A stretch of DNA of 64,000 bases. Origin: Dissulfurirhabdus thermomarina (GTDB lineage: Bacteria > Desulfobacterota > Dissulfuribacteria > Dissulfuribacterales > Dissulfurirhabdaceae). A model generated the notes under the pieces. It worked only from the letters and a program-made list of their open reading frames with translations. It ran no database searches and was not told the origin of the DNA. The stretch covers positions 41,931 through 105,930 of the forward strand of contig NZ_JAATWC010000010.1 of assembly GCF_012979235.1 (NCBI RefSeq), written 5' to 3'. Of the stretch, positions 1 through 7,866 are shown piece after piece (position 1 is the first letter of the stretch; each line of letters starts with the position of its first letter). The translations under genes were made by a program, and so were the position numbers.

Positions 1-1
1 G

Positions 2-334
2 CTCGCCCGGGCCCTGGTGCTCGACCCCAAGGTGGTCTTCTTCGACGAGCCCACCACCGGCCTGGACGTCAAGCGGAGCACCGAGATCTACCGCCTCTTC
101 TACCGGGCGCAGCAGCAGCTGGGCTACACGGCGGTGATCGTGAGCCACGACGCCCCGAAGATCTTCAAACTGGCCGACTACGTGGCCCTCGTGGCCGGCG
201 GCAAGGTCCAGGCCTGCCTCCCGCCCGAGGAATTCCAGCTCTCCTCCAACCCCTACGTGAAGGACTTCATTGAATCCACCATGGGGACCATTTATGATAC
301 GGACGAGTTCCGGGAAGGAATGATGCCCCTGTGA
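2..334 (+). CDS. mlaF: MlaF-like phospholipid ABC transporter ATP-binding protein, C-terminal fragment
   Basis: The gene enters from the left edge; only the last 110 residues are present, read in the frame starting at base 2. Visible are the end of the helical signature region (LARAL), Walker B (VVFFDEP), the D-loop (TTGLD) and the switch histidine (VIVSHD). This is the nucleotide-binding end of an ABC ATPase. The next two genes are MlaD and MlaC, so the ATPase is MlaF, which powers phospholipid traffic between the inner and outer membranes. The permease MlaE would be expected just upstream, outside the window. The stop codon overlaps the GTG start of mlaD (GTGA). The identification rests on operon context as well as motifs. 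Confidence 0.9.
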   Translation, partial: LARALVLDPKVVFFDEPTTGLDVKRSTEIYRLFYRAQQQLGYTAVIVSHDAPKIFKLADYVALVAGGKVQACLPPEEFQLSSNPYVKDFIESTMGTIYDTDEFREGMMPL

Positions 335-774
335 AACGCTTCAACCTTGAAACCGTGGTGGGTCTCTTCCTGGTGGCCGGTTTCGCCTGCCTGGCCTACC
401 TGGCCGTGCGTCTCGGCGACGTGGGGCTCTTCCGGGACGAGAGCTACCCGGTGGTGGCCCGGTTCACCTCGGTCTCGGGCCTCAAAAAGGACGCCACCGT
501 GGAGATCGCCGGGGTCCCCGTGGGCAATGTGGCCGACATCCGCCTCGATCCGGACCGCTTCGAGGCGGTGGTCCGCCTCCGGATCCGGAAGGGCGTCCCC
601 CTCCAGGAGGACTGCATCGCCTCCATCCGGACCGCCGGGATCATCGGGGATCGCTTCGTGGAGATCAAGCCCGGCGGCAGCCCCGACCTCATTCCCCCGG
701 GCGGCGAGATCATGGAGACCGAGTCGGCCGTGAACCTCGAGGAGCTGATCAGCAAGTATGTCTTCGAAAAATAG
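331..774 (+). CDS. mlaD: MlaD-like MCE-domain protein
   Basis: Inner-membrane-anchored substrate-binding subunit of the Mla phospholipid transporter. The 147-residue protein has one N-terminal membrane segment (about residues 8-28) followed by an MCE domain (about 38-115) containing the typical VSGLKKDATVEIAGVPVG stretch and GIIGDRFVEIKPGG. It starts at GTG overlapping the mlaF stop by four bases. It is somewhat shorter than the E. coli protein (183 residues), lacking part of the C-terminal helix. The reading frame runs 17 bases into mlaC, so translation of the two is probably coupled. Confidence 0.93.
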   Translation: MKRFNLETVVGLFLVAGFACLAYLAVRLGDVGLFRDESYPVVARFTSVSGLKKDATVEIAGVPVGNVADIRLDPDRFEAVVRLRIRKGVPLQEDCIASIRTAGIIGDRFVEIKPGGSPDLIPPGGEIMETESAVNLEELISKYVFEK

Positions 775-1384
775 ACCCGTTTCCCGGGCCGCCGCCCTCC
801 TGCTCGCCGGGCTTGCCCTGGTCCTCTCCCCCGTCCTCCCGGCGCCCGCCGCCGGCCCGACCCCCGGCGCCCTCATCCGGCAGACGGTGGACGGGGTGGT
901 GGCGGTCCTCAAGCAGGATCTCCCCCGGCCGGAGCGCCGGGCCCGCATCCGGGCCCTGGTCCGGGCGCGCTTCGACTTCGAGGAGATGTCGCGCCGGGTC
1001 CTCGGGGTGAACTGGCGGCGCCTTTCGCCCGAGGAACAGCGGCAGTTCATCGAGCTCTTCACCCGGCTCCTCGAGGCCTCCTACCTCGACAAGATCGATA
1101 CCTACCACAACGAGACCATCCTCTACCCCAAGGAGGAAACCCGGGGGAGGTACGCCCGGGTCTTCACCGTGATCCGCACCGAGACCAAGGAGATCCCCGT
1201 GACCTACCACCTCCTCCAGCGCGGCGGCGCCTGGTGGGTCTACGACGTGATCATCGAGGGGATCAGCCTGGTCTCCAACTACCGGGCCAGCTACGCGACC
1301 ATCCTCAAGCGGGAGGGCTACGACGGGCTCATCCGCCGCATGCGGACCAAGGTGGAAGAACTCGACCGGCCCTCCGCCTCCTGA
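758..1384 (+). CDS. mlaC: MlaC-like periplasmic phospholipid-binding protein
   Basis: Soluble periplasmic carrier that hands phospholipids between the MlaA complex in the outer membrane and MlaFED in the inner membrane. The 208-residue product has a cleavable signal peptide (hydrophobic core about residues 11-30, small residues before the likely cut near APAAG). The Tol_Tol_Ttg2 fold is recognisable from the FDFEEMSRRVLG segment, the WRRLSPEEQRQF segment and the WWVYDVIIEGISLV segment near the C terminus. Length is close to the E. coli protein. It overlaps mlaD and precedes the cyclic-nucleotide-binding gene by 25 bases. Confidence 0.93.
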   Translation: MSSKNRPVSRAAALLLAGLALVLSPVLPAPAAGPTPGALIRQTVDGVVAVLKQDLPRPERRARIRALVRARFDFEEMSRRVLGVNWRRLSPEEQRQFIELFTRLLEASYLDKIDTYHNETILYPKEETRGRYARVFTVIRTETKEIPVTYHLLQRGGAWWVYDVIIEGISLVSNYRASYATILKREGYDGLIRRMRTKVEELDRPSAS

Positions 1385-1409
1385 GGGGCGGGTCGGAACC
1401 GGAGGCCAC

Positions 1410-1931
1410 ATGGAGACCAAGGGAGCCGAAACCGCCCGCCGGGCCGACTTCCAGGAGGCCGTCCGGGCGCCCCGTCCCGAGGGGACCTGCCTGGAGCTCA
1501 AGGAAGAGATGGAGCTCTTCCGCTTCCTCGCCGAGGCGGAGGCCGACGGCATCTACTGTTACTTCGAACGGCGCGACCTCGAGCCGGGCGAGGCCCTCTA
1601 CCGCGAGAACGAGCCGGCGGACTTCGTGGCCTTCATCCTCTCGGGCCGGGTGAAGATCGTCAAGGAGACCGAGTTCAAGGGCCACTCCGTGGTGATGGCC
1701 GTCCACGGGCCCGGTTCCTTCGTGGGGGAGTTCGCCCTGGTGGAGGGGACCCGGCGCTGCACCAGCGCGGTGGCCATGGAACCCACCCGGGTGGCGGTGC
1801 TCCACCGGGACCGCTTCGACGAGCTGGCCGGCCGGCATCCCGACTTCGCCCTGAGGCTCCTGAAGACGGTGCTCCGGGTGGTCTACATGCGGCTCCGGGG
1901 GCTGTCCTCCCGGCTGACCTCGGTGTTCTGA
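1410..1931 (+). CDS. Cyclic-nucleotide-binding-domain protein without DNA-binding domain
   Basis: A 173-residue protein whose middle (about residues 45-145) is a Crp/cAMP-kinase-type beta-roll: EPGEALYRENEPADFVAFI, a glycine-rich turn, and a phosphate-binding-cassette-like GEFALVEGTRRCTSA. The cassette has an extra residue between Arg and Ser-Ala compared with E. coli CRP, so true cyclic nucleotide binding is uncertain. No helix-turn-helix follows, so it is not a transcription factor; it ends in a helical segment. It sits between mlaC and mlaA on the same strand, which suggests a regulatory or scaffolding role in lipid transport. That role is inferred from position only. Confidence 0.8.
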   Translation: METKGAETARRADFQEAVRAPRPEGTCLELKEEMELFRFLAEAEADGIYCYFERRDLEPGEALYRENEPADFVAFILSGRVKIVKETEFKGHSVVMAVHGPGSFVGEFALVEGTRRCTSAVAMEPTRVAVLHRDRFDELAGRHPDFALRLLKTVLRVVYMRLRGLSSRLTSVF

Positions 1932-1948
1932 TCCCGGCCCGCCCGTCC

Positions 1949-2770
1949 ATGCGGATCGCCCCGTGCATCGTGATGGTGGGGTGCCTCGGCCTGGCCGCGG
2001 CCGGCCTCGTGGCCGCCGCGCCGGCGCGGGCGGCGGGGCCTCCGGCGGTGGGGGCGCCCGAGCCGGTGGAGCCCGGTGCCGGGCCCGGAGTCGAGGCAGG
2101 ATCAGGGCCTGGGGAAGAGCCGTGGGCCGAGGAGGCCCCGCCCTGGGAAGAGGCGGCCGCCCCGGCCGCCGTGGCAGATCCCCTCGAGCCCATCAACCGG
2201 GCCGTCTTCGCCTTCAACGACAAGGTCTACTTCTGGTTCCTGAAGCCGGTGGCCCGGGGCTACGCCTTCGTCGTCCCGAAGCCCGCCCGGAACGCCCTCT
2301 CGCGCCTCTTCCACAACGTGGCCGCCCCCATCCGGTTCGCCAACTGCCTCTTCCAGCTCCGGCCCGTGGCCGGGGCCCGGGTGCTCGGCCGCTTCGTGGT
2401 CAATTCCACCGTGGGCGTGGCGGGTCTCTTCGACCCGGCCGGCTCGTGGCTCCACCTCCGGGACCAGGAGGAGGACTTCGGCCAGACCCTCGGGGCCTAC
2501 GGCGCCGGGCACGGCTTCTACCTCGTGCTGCCCCTGCTCGGTCCCTCGAGCCTCCGGGACGGCATCGGCCTGGCGGGCGACGTCTTCCTGGATCCCCTGG
2601 CCTGGGTGCTCGATCCCTGGCAGAGCCTCGCCTGGCGGGGAGCCGAGGTCGTCAACCGGACGTCGCTCGAGATCGGCCAGTACGAGGACATCAAGCGCCA
2701 CGCCCTCGACCCCTACCTCACCATCCGGGACGGCTACGCCCAGTACCGGGCGCACCAGGTCGAGGAGTAG
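1949..2770 (+). CDS. mlaA: MlaA (VacJ) family outer-membrane lipid asymmetry protein
   Basis: The product has a signal sequence, a Pro/Gly/Glu-rich spacer (about residues 30-72) and a full MlaA domain beginning at DPLEPINRAVFAFND, the most diagnostic motif of the family. The conserved NSTVGVAGLFDPA and GQTLGAYGAGHGFYLVLPLLGPSS stretches are also visible. MlaA forms a ring in the outer membrane that removes misplaced phospholipids from the outer leaflet. There is no clean lipobox: Cys11 follows MVG very near the start, so either a lipoprotein with an unusually short signal or a signal-peptidase-I substrate is possible. In E. coli mlaA is encoded apart from the rest of mla; here it is in the same operon. 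Confidence 0.93.
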   Translation: MRIAPCIVMVGCLGLAAAGLVAAAPARAAGPPAVGAPEPVEPGAGPGVEAGSGPGEEPWAEEAPPWEEAAAPAAVADPLEPINRAVFAFNDKVYFWFLKPVARGYAFVVPKPARNALSRLFHNVAAPIRFANCLFQLRPVAGARVLGRFVVNSTVGVAGLFDPAGSWLHLRDQEEDFGQTLGAYGAGHGFYLVLPLLGPSSLRDGIGLAGDVFLDPLAWVLDPWQSLAWRGAEVVNRTSLEIGQYEDIKRHALDPYLTIRDGYAQYRAHQVEE

Positions 2771-2789
2771 GCCCCCGGCCGCCCTGCGC

Positions 2790-3206
2790 CTACGGCGCCA
2801 CCTCCCGCGTCTCCATGCGCCCGGTCGCCGGGTCCCGGTAGCGGATCTCGCCCCGGAGGCGGGCCGTTGCGCCCGGGGGTTCCAGGCGGAACCGCACCCG
2901 GATCTTCCCGGTCCGTCCCGCCTTGAACAGCCACTTGGCCCGCCCGCGGGCCTCGTCCACCCCGGCCGGCGCCGGGTCGGCCTCCAGGAGGCGGGTCCCG
3001 GGCGGGAAACGCTGGACGAGGATCACGGTGGCGGGGGCGGGATCGGTCAGCTCGAGCACCAGGCGGCACGCGCCTCGGTGAATCTTGGCGTAGCGGGCGG
3101 TGACGCCGGCGCCGGCGGCCGGCGGCAGGCCCATCCAGAGGGCGGCGGCCAGGGCGAGCACGACGGCGGCCTGGGTCCTGCGGGCGGGGCGGGGGTCAGT
3201 CTTCAC
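2790..3206 (-). CDS. Secreted hypothetical protein, partner of the HTH membrane protein
   Basis: A 138-residue protein with a clear signal peptide (basic start, hydrophobic core, cleavage near PPAAGAG) followed by an all-beta-looking domain. That domain contains PAPATVILVQRFPPGTRLLEADPAP, split by charged turns, and resembles the exported part of the upstream gene (both have a PPGT/PAGC-type turn and an L-x-ADP stretch). It starts at GTG 3206 with a good GGAAGGAG ribosome site and overlaps the end of the upstream gene by 11 bases, so the two are translationally coupled. The shared sequence features suggest a DUF11-like or pilus/adhesion-type beta-sandwich. I do not recognise a named family. 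Confidence 0.65.
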   Translation of the reverse strand: MKTDPRPARRTQAAVVLALAAALWMGLPPAAGAGVTARYAKIHRGACRLVLELTDPAPATVILVQRFPPGTRLLEADPAPAGVDEARGRAKWLFKAGRTGKIRVRFRLEPPGATARLRGEIRYRDPATGRMETREVAP

Positions 3207-4107
3207 CTTCGAACTCCTTCCGGTCCTCGTTCCATCGGTATCCGCTGGCGGCCCAGAGGGCCTCTATCTCCTTCAACCCGATATCGAGCTTCGTGGCCGG
3301 GGCCAGCACGTCGTAGACGGTGAGGATCTCCTGGTCGTCGATGACGTGGTTGCCGTCGAGGTCGGCCCAGTGCAGGGGGCGCACCTCGAGCGCCGCCGTG
3401 CCGCCGGTCTCGTGGCGGCCGCGGGCCATGCCGCCGCGGTAGTTCACGCGGCCCGAGAAGGCGAGCCGGCTGCCCATGGGGATCCCGGGGGCGAGGCGCG
3501 CCACGTAGCCGAAGGTGAGCCGGGGCCGGTTGGCCGGGAAGATCCAGACCAGCTCCCGGCCGTCCGCCGCGGTGGAGGTGGGCGGCGGGTCGGCCCGCAG
3601 GAGGGTGCAGCCCGCCGGGAGCCGCTCCCGGAGGATCAGGGAGTAGTCGCCCGGGCGTTCCACCTGGAGGCGGAGCAGCACGGGGAAGGCGGCGCCCGGG
3701 GCGGCGTGGGGCGGCAGCCGCCGCTCGGCCACGATACGCCCGTGGGCGGGCCCCCGGGCCAGCCACCAGGCCGCGCCCCCGGCCAGCGCCGCCGCCAGGA
3801 CGGCCAGGAGGAGCACGAGGGGCCGGGACGGGCGGCGGCCGGTCGCCGTCTCGCCTTCTGCCGCTTCCGCCGGCTGGAGGGCCTCCAGGGGCATCTCCAG
3901 GGCCTCGGCCAGCCGGAGGGCGTTGTCCCGCTTGATGGAGGGGCTTCGCCGGTTCTCCCAACGGGAGATGGTGTCCGTGGTGACGCCCACGGCGGTGGCC
4001 ACGTAGAGCTGGGTGAGGCCGAGCTCTTCCCGCCTCCGCCGGGCGGCCCGGCCGTCGATGCGCACCATGGGTGCGCCCTGCCCGTGGTTGTCGTCCAGGT
4101 GTTCCAT
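3196..4107 (-). CDS. Membrane-anchored XRE-family HTH protein with exported domain
   Basis: The architecture is like RodZ: an N-terminal XRE helix-turn-helix (about residues 16-70, with LGLTQLYVATAVGVTTDTIS), one membrane segment (about 96-115) and a large exported C-terminal domain. The exported part ends with a DLDGNHVIDDQEI loop (about 249-261) that matches the calcium-binding loops of EF-hand/dockerin proteins. The start was placed at ATG 4107; a TTG two codons upstream and an ATG 13 codons downstream are alternatives, and none has a strong ribosome site. It is divergent from the cytochrome operon. Repeated half-sites lie in the shared upstream region, which suggests local or auto-regulation. 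Confidence 0.75.
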   Translation of the reverse strand: MEHLDDNHGQGAPMVRIDGRAARRRREELGLTQLYVATAVGVTTDTISRWENRRSPSIKRDNALRLAEALEMPLEALQPAEAAEGETATGRRPSRPLVLLLAVLAAALAGGAAWWLARGPAHGRIVAERRLPPHAAPGAAFPVLLRLQVERPGDYSLILRERLPAGCTLLRADPPPTSTAADGRELVWIFPANRPRLTFGYVARLAPGIPMGSRLAFSGRVNYRGGMARGRHETGGTAALEVRPLHWADLDGNHVIDDQEILTVYDVLAPATKLDIGLKEIEALWAASGYRWNEDRKEFEGED

Positions 4108-4126
4108 GTGCAAGGGGCCCGGGACC

Positions 4127-4191
4127 GGGCCGATGTCGACCCGGCGCCGGCCGAAGCCGGCCCGACATCGGGCGGCACGCGGCCCGATGTC
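4127..4191. promoter_or_regulatory. Three GCCCGATGTC-type half-sites between divergent genes
   Basis: Three copies of a 10-11 bp word lie between the HTH-protein gene and the cytochrome gene. They are GGCCGATGTCG (about 4128-4138), its inverted match CGACATCGGGC (4163-4173) and GGCCCGATGTC (4181-4191). The second is inverted relative to the first and third, giving one spaced dyad and one close dyad. Such an arrangement in a divergent promoter region is typical of operators, and the adjacent XRE protein is the obvious candidate ligand. Binding itself is inferred. Confidence 0.5.
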
Positions 4192-4300
4192 CCCTTCAGG
4201 CTAAGGGGTTCGGGGCCTAGAGTCAAACCAGGAAAGGCGGGCGCCGCGCCAGGCGCCCCTCGGGACACGGACGACAACGACGAACGAAAGGAGACGAACC

Positions 4301-4777
4301 ATGAAGCGACACCCAGGCCCACGAACCACCCCGTTGCTCCTCCCCTGGATCGCGGCCGCCTTGATCCTGGCGGTTGCTCCGGCCCCGGCGGCGGAGCCGC
4401 CGGAGACCCTCACCCTGGATCTCCAGGCCATGTGCCCGGACATCCCGGGCCTTCCGGCGAACAAGAAGGCGGTGACGGACTTCAGCCACCGGCGGCACGC
4501 GGAGGTCTACCTCCCGGGGAACCAGGCGGCCTCGGGCCTCGCCTACCGGGACGACTTCACCTGCGCGGCCTGCCACCCGGGCGCGGCCTCGAAGGCGGAG
4601 CTGCTCGGCGCGGATCCCTGCCGGCGGGTGGAGGAACGGCTTCGGGGCGCGGGCGGGCCCGCGCGGTTCGCCGCCGGCTACCACAAGACCTGCAAGGGCT
4701 GCCACAAGGCCATGAAGGCCGCGGGGAAGGCGGCGGGCCCCACGAAGTGCGCGGGCTGCCACGGCAGGAAGCGCTAA
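4301..4777 (+). CDS. Three-heme cytochrome c (class III / c7-like)
   Basis: A 158-residue exported protein with a signal peptide (residues about 1-31) and three covalent heme motifs: CAACH (88-92), CKGCH (131-135) and CAGCH (150-154). An FSHRRH segment (61-66) and His128 supply typical axial histidines. The layout matches tetraheme cytochrome c3 with the second heme lost: where a CxxCH would be expected there is only a single Cys107 (DPCRRVEERL). Such proteins carry electrons in the periplasm, for example between hydrogenases and membrane complexes. It is followed 58 bases later by an exported protein of unknown function, probably in the same operon. Confidence 0.88.
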   Translation: MKRHPGPRTTPLLLPWIAAALILAVAPAPAAEPPETLTLDLQAMCPDIPGLPANKKAVTDFSHRRHAEVYLPGNQAASGLAYRDDFTCAACHPGAASKAELLGADPCRRVEERLRGAGGPARFAAGYHKTCKGCHKAMKAAGKAAGPTKCAGCHGRKR

Positions 4778-4835
4778 GGCGGGGATGCATCCCCTGCCGG
4801 AACGGGCCGACGGCCCGGAAGAAAAGGAGGACATC

Positions 4836-5342
4836 ATGAAACGACATGCGAAGTGGGAGAAGACACGTGGGCGCAAGGGCATCCTGCTGGCCGGGGCCGT
4901 CGCCCTGGTGATCCTGGCGGGCGGCCTCCGGGCGGAGGCCGGTACGGTGACGGCGGTCTTCCCGGAAGGGACGCCCGCCTGCGAGGCGGCCGCCGCCGTG
5001 GCCGGCCCGGGCTGCACGGCCGCGGGCACCACCGGGCCGCTGGTGGTGGTCCGGGACGACAAGGCCGTTCGGGGCGCCAAGCCGGGTCGAACCGTGCTGC
5101 TCCTCCCGGACGGCGGCACCAAGGCCGTCGGGCAGGTGATCGGGCTGGTGCCGGCCGGGGCTTCCCCGGACGATGTGGCCGCGGCCCTGGTGAAGGCGGC
5201 CTCTCCCGCCGTGGCCTGGACCGGGACGAAGGGCGGTGAGGTCCTCGTCATCGGGACGGAGAAGCCGCTCGGCGTGAGACAGGGCGACACCGTCCGCTGC
5301 AAGGTGCGCCGGGCGGCGCGCCGGAAGATCGAGGGCTGCTGA
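4836..5342 (+). CDS. Exported hypothetical protein downstream of cytochrome
   Basis: The start is fixed by a perfect AAGGAGG at 4824-4830, six bases before ATG 4836; a longer frame upstream lacks such a site. The 168-residue product has a basic N terminus, a hydrophobic segment (about residues 14-31) ending in a cleavable-looking AEA, and then a small alpha/beta-like domain. It has four cysteines (PAC, PGC, VRC and a C-terminal GC) that could form two disulfides. I do not recognise the family. Its operon position behind a three-heme cytochrome suggests a periplasmic partner, which is only an inference. Confidence 0.7.
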   Translation: MKRHAKWEKTRGRKGILLAGAVALVILAGGLRAEAGTVTAVFPEGTPACEAAAAVAGPGCTAAGTTGPLVVVRDDKAVRGAKPGRTVLLLPDGGTKAVGQVIGLVPAGASPDDVAAALVKAASPAVAWTGTKGGEVLVIGTEKPLGVRQGDTVRCKVRRAARRKIEGC

Positions 5343-5351
5343 ACCGAGCCC

Positions 5352-5388
5352 CGGAGGGACCCGTCCACTGGCCGGGCGGGTCCCTCCG
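5352..5388 (+). terminator. Hairpin between convergent genes
   Basis: A perfect 12-bp inverted repeat (CGGAGGGACCCG at 5352-5363 and CGGGTCCCTCCG at 5377-5388) with a 13-base loop sits between the stop of the plus-strand cytochrome operon and the end of the minus-strand DUF72 gene. The plus strand continues TTTC, a short U run. The hairpin could terminate transcription from both sides. Confidence 0.65.
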
Positions 5389-5390
5389 TT

Positions 5391-6164
5391 TCAGGTGCCG
5401 GCGAAGGGGGGCGGAAGCCGCCGCCCCGCCAGCTCCGCCATCCGGAGGGCGTCCGAGGCGGCGTCCCCGGAGGCGGTGTTGTCGAAGAAACAGAAGGTCT
5501 CGACACCCCACGAGCGGATGGTCTCGAGCCAGGCCCCGAGGCGCTCGTCGCCGTAGCGGCCCCGGTAGAGCCCCTCGGCTCCGTGGAGGCGCACGTAGGC
5601 GAAGTCGGCGGTGACCCGGACGCTCATGGGATAACGGCCGGCGGTGTCGGCCACCACCCAGGCCACGTTCCGCGCCTCGAGGCACCGCCACGCCGCCGGG
5701 GCGTGCCAGGAGGAGTGGCGGGCCTCCAGGGCGAGGCGGCCGCCGCCGGCGGCCAGGTCCAGGAACCGCCCGAGGCGGTCCGGGTCGAAGGGAAGGTCGG
5801 GGGGCAGTTGGACCAGGGCCACGGCGAGCTTCTCCCCCAGGGGGGCGGGGTCGGCCCAGATCCGGCGGGCGGAGTCGGGCTCCACCTCCAGGCGGCGGAC
5901 GTGGGTGAGGTAGCGGTGGACCTTCACGGCCCAGAGGAAGCCCGGGGGCGTCCGCCGGGCCCAGCCCTCCCAGGTCTTGGCCGGGAAGGAGCGGTAGAAG
6001 GAGGCGTTGAGCTCCACGGCCCCGAAGACGCCCGCGTAGAACTCGAGGCGCCGGGCCTGCGGGAGCCCCGGCGGGTAGAGGCGCCCTTCGAACTCGGGGT
6101 AGTTCCAGCCGCTGGTCCCCACGTGGATCGGGGGGGCGTGGCGGTCGGCGCGGCTCCTTGGCAT
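5391..6164 (-). CDS. DUF72 (YecE-family) protein
   Basis: A 257-residue TIM-barrel-like protein of the DUF72 family. Diagnostic features are the IHVGTSGWNYPEFEGRLYPPG opening (given here in part), the VELNASFYRSF strand, AVKVHRYLTH, the LPPDLPFDPDRLGRFLD segment and FCFFDNTASGDAASDALRM near the C terminus. The biochemical role of the family is not established. The length is typical. The gene stands alone, facing the cytochrome operon terminator. Confidence 0.9.
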   Translation of the reverse strand: MPRSRADRHAPPIHVGTSGWNYPEFEGRLYPPGLPQARRLEFYAGVFGAVELNASFYRSFPAKTWEGWARRTPPGFLWAVKVHRYLTHVRRLEVEPDSARRIWADPAPLGEKLAVALVQLPPDLPFDPDRLGRFLDLAAGGGRLALEARHSSWHAPAAWRCLEARNVAWVVADTAGRYPMSVRVTADFAYVRLHGAEGLYRGRYGDERLGAWLETIRSWGVETFCFFDNTASGDAASDALRMAELAGRRLPPPFAGT

Positions 6165-6263
6165 GGCGGGCGGTGATGGGGTATGAATGGCCCCGGGACC
6201 GGTTTCGATTATGAGCGGCCGCCGGGGCCGCCGTCAACCGGGTCCGTCCAGAGGAGGGGCGCC

Positions 6264-6746
6264 ATGACCGTTCACCCACCGGGGCCGCATCGGGAGGGTT
6301 GGCGGGACCGCCTGGAGCGGTTCAAGCCGGGGGCCTGCCGCCGGACGCACCTCATGGTCTCCGGTCTGGTCTGGGCCGTGGTGGGCGCCGTCATGCTGGC
6401 CCGCGGCGCGGCCTGGCTCCGGCCGTGGGGCGATCTCACCCGCGGCCTCGTCCTGGTGGGGGCGCTGGCCGCCGGCGCCGCCAAGGCCCGGTGGGTCCTC
6501 GACGGGGTGGCCGGCCGGATCGCGGCACGCATCGAGCGACGGGGGGACGGCCGGTGCCTCGGCGGGTTCCTCTCCCTTTCCAACTGGGCCCTGGTGGCCC
6601 TCATGATCCTCTTCGGCCGGGGGCTCCGGGCCGTCGGTGTCCCGGCGGCCCCGGCGGGCTGCCTCTACATCGCCGTGGGCTTCGGCCTCTTGGTTTCCAG
6701 CCGGGTCGTCTGGCGGGCCTGGGCCGGGTCGGCCGCGCCGGGCTGA
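6264..6746 (+). CDS. Four-helix integral membrane protein
   Basis: The ATG at 6264 was chosen because GAGGAGGGG lies five to ten bases before it; a longer frame starting at 6183 reads through low-complexity sequence. The 160-residue product has about four membrane segments: residues about 31-51, 59-80, 103-120 and 128-148. A basic amphipathic N terminus and a basic loop (IERRGDGR) precede the last two helices. No named family was recognised. It is divergent from the DUF72 gene and convergent with the MinD-like gene. Confidence 0.65.
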   Translation: MTVHPPGPHREGWRDRLERFKPGACRRTHLMVSGLVWAVVGAVMLARGAAWLRPWGDLTRGLVLVGALAAGAAKARWVLDGVAGRIAARIERRGDGRCLGGFLSLSNWALVALMILFGRGLRAVGVPAAPAGCLYIAVGFGLLVSSRVVWRAWAGSAAPG

Positions 6747-6764
6747 CAGCCGCGGCCGCCCCGG

Positions 6765-7661
6765 TCAGGCCGCGGCCGCCAGCCGGGCGACCTTCTCCGC
6801 CACGGCCGTGCCGATCTCCTCCAGGGCCCGGGCGGCCGGGGAGGCCGGCGCCGCTTCCAGGACGGGCAGGTAGGCCCGGACCGCCGCGGTCACCGCCGGG
6901 TCTTCCGGGATGGCCCCCAGGAGCGGGAGATCCACCCCCACGTAGCCGGCCAGGAGCCGCCGGAGCTGCGCGATGTTCAGGTGCGACTTGGCCCCCACCC
7001 GGTTGAGCACCAGGTGGGGGATGAAGCCCGCGAGCGCCGCTTCCGCGGCGGCCCGGGTCTCGGGCCCTTCCCGGCTCGCCAGCTCGAAGATCTCGTCCAT
7101 GCGGTTGAAGTCCGCCTCGGAGAGCGGCGCACCCAGCGGTCCCCGGGCGGTGAGCACGCCCAGGACCTTCCGGATGGCGGCCAGCTTCACGAACCGGTAG
7201 AGGTCCAGGATGGACGTGGGATCCGGCGTCGCGATGCAGACGGGAAGGTCCGCCATGAGAAAGAAGTCGAGGGCGTGGTAGTTGGTGCCGGCGCCCACGT
7301 CGGCCACCACCACGTCGGCCTCCAGCCTTCGGACGTGGCGGATGAGGCGCTGCTTCGAGGCATAGGGGAGGTTGGAGGTCTTGAGGGTCTCTCCGGTCCC
7401 GGTGATCACCCGCAGCCCGTGGAAGGCCGGGAGCGGCTCCGCCACGGCGTCGAGGTCGTCCACCTTCCGGGCCAGGAAGTCGGTGAGGGTGTGGGCCGGG
7501 TGGAAGAGGCCGTAGAGCATGTGGACGTCCGCCCCGCCCACGTCCAGGTCCACCAGCACCACCCGCCGCCCGGCCCGTGCGAGGTGGAGGGCCAGGTTGG
7601 CGGAGAGTATCGTTTTGCCGACGCCGCCCTTGCCCGAGGCGACGGACAGGACGATTGCCAT
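6765..7661 (-). CDS. MinD/ParA-family P-loop ATPase
   Basis: A 298-residue deviant Walker-A ATPase. The Walker A motif KGGVGKT is close to the N terminus, followed by the LVDLDVGGADVHMLYG switch I region and VVVADVGAGTNYHALDFF (Walker A-prime/B area). ATG 7661 is preceded by GGAAGG; reading further upstream adds a Pro/Arg-rich stretch that looks non-coding. It resembles the FlhG/MinD-like ATPases of deltaproteobacteria, which position flagella or other structures, but no flagellar gene is nearby. It could also be an Mrp/NBP35-like protein, although the CxxC motif of those proteins is absent. Confidence 0.85.
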   Translation of the reverse strand: MAIVLSVASGKGGVGKTILSANLALHLARAGRRVVLVDLDVGGADVHMLYGLFHPAHTLTDFLARKVDDLDAVAEPLPAFHGLRVITGTGETLKTSNLPYASKQRLIRHVRRLEADVVVADVGAGTNYHALDFFLMADLPVCIATPDPTSILDLYRFVKLAAIRKVLGVLTARGPLGAPLSEADFNRMDEIFELASREGPETRAAAEAALAGFIPHLVLNRVGAKSHLNIAQLRRLLAGYVGVDLPLLGAIPEDPAVTAAVRAYLPVLEAAPASPAARALEEIGTAVAEKVARLAAAA

Positions 7662-7866
7662 GGAGTGCCTTCCGGTCCGCGGTGGATGGGTCGCCTCCGC
7701 CGGGCGGGGTCGTCCCGGCGGGTCTCTTCTCTCATCGACCTTCACGGGGCGGCGGTTAAACGGGGCTTCTCGACGTTTCGCGTGGAGGGGTTCTCCGGGC
7801 CCGAATCTGCACGGCGGGATGTGAAGCCGGGGCCCCGGTGGGGGTGCGGGCCCATCGGCCCGGCCG

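Noticed and set aside
1949..2000. MlaA lipobox at Cys11 (MVGC)
   Set aside because: The Cys is too close to the N terminus and there is a second, normal signal-peptidase-like site (APARAAG). Lipidation is left open in the gene entry.
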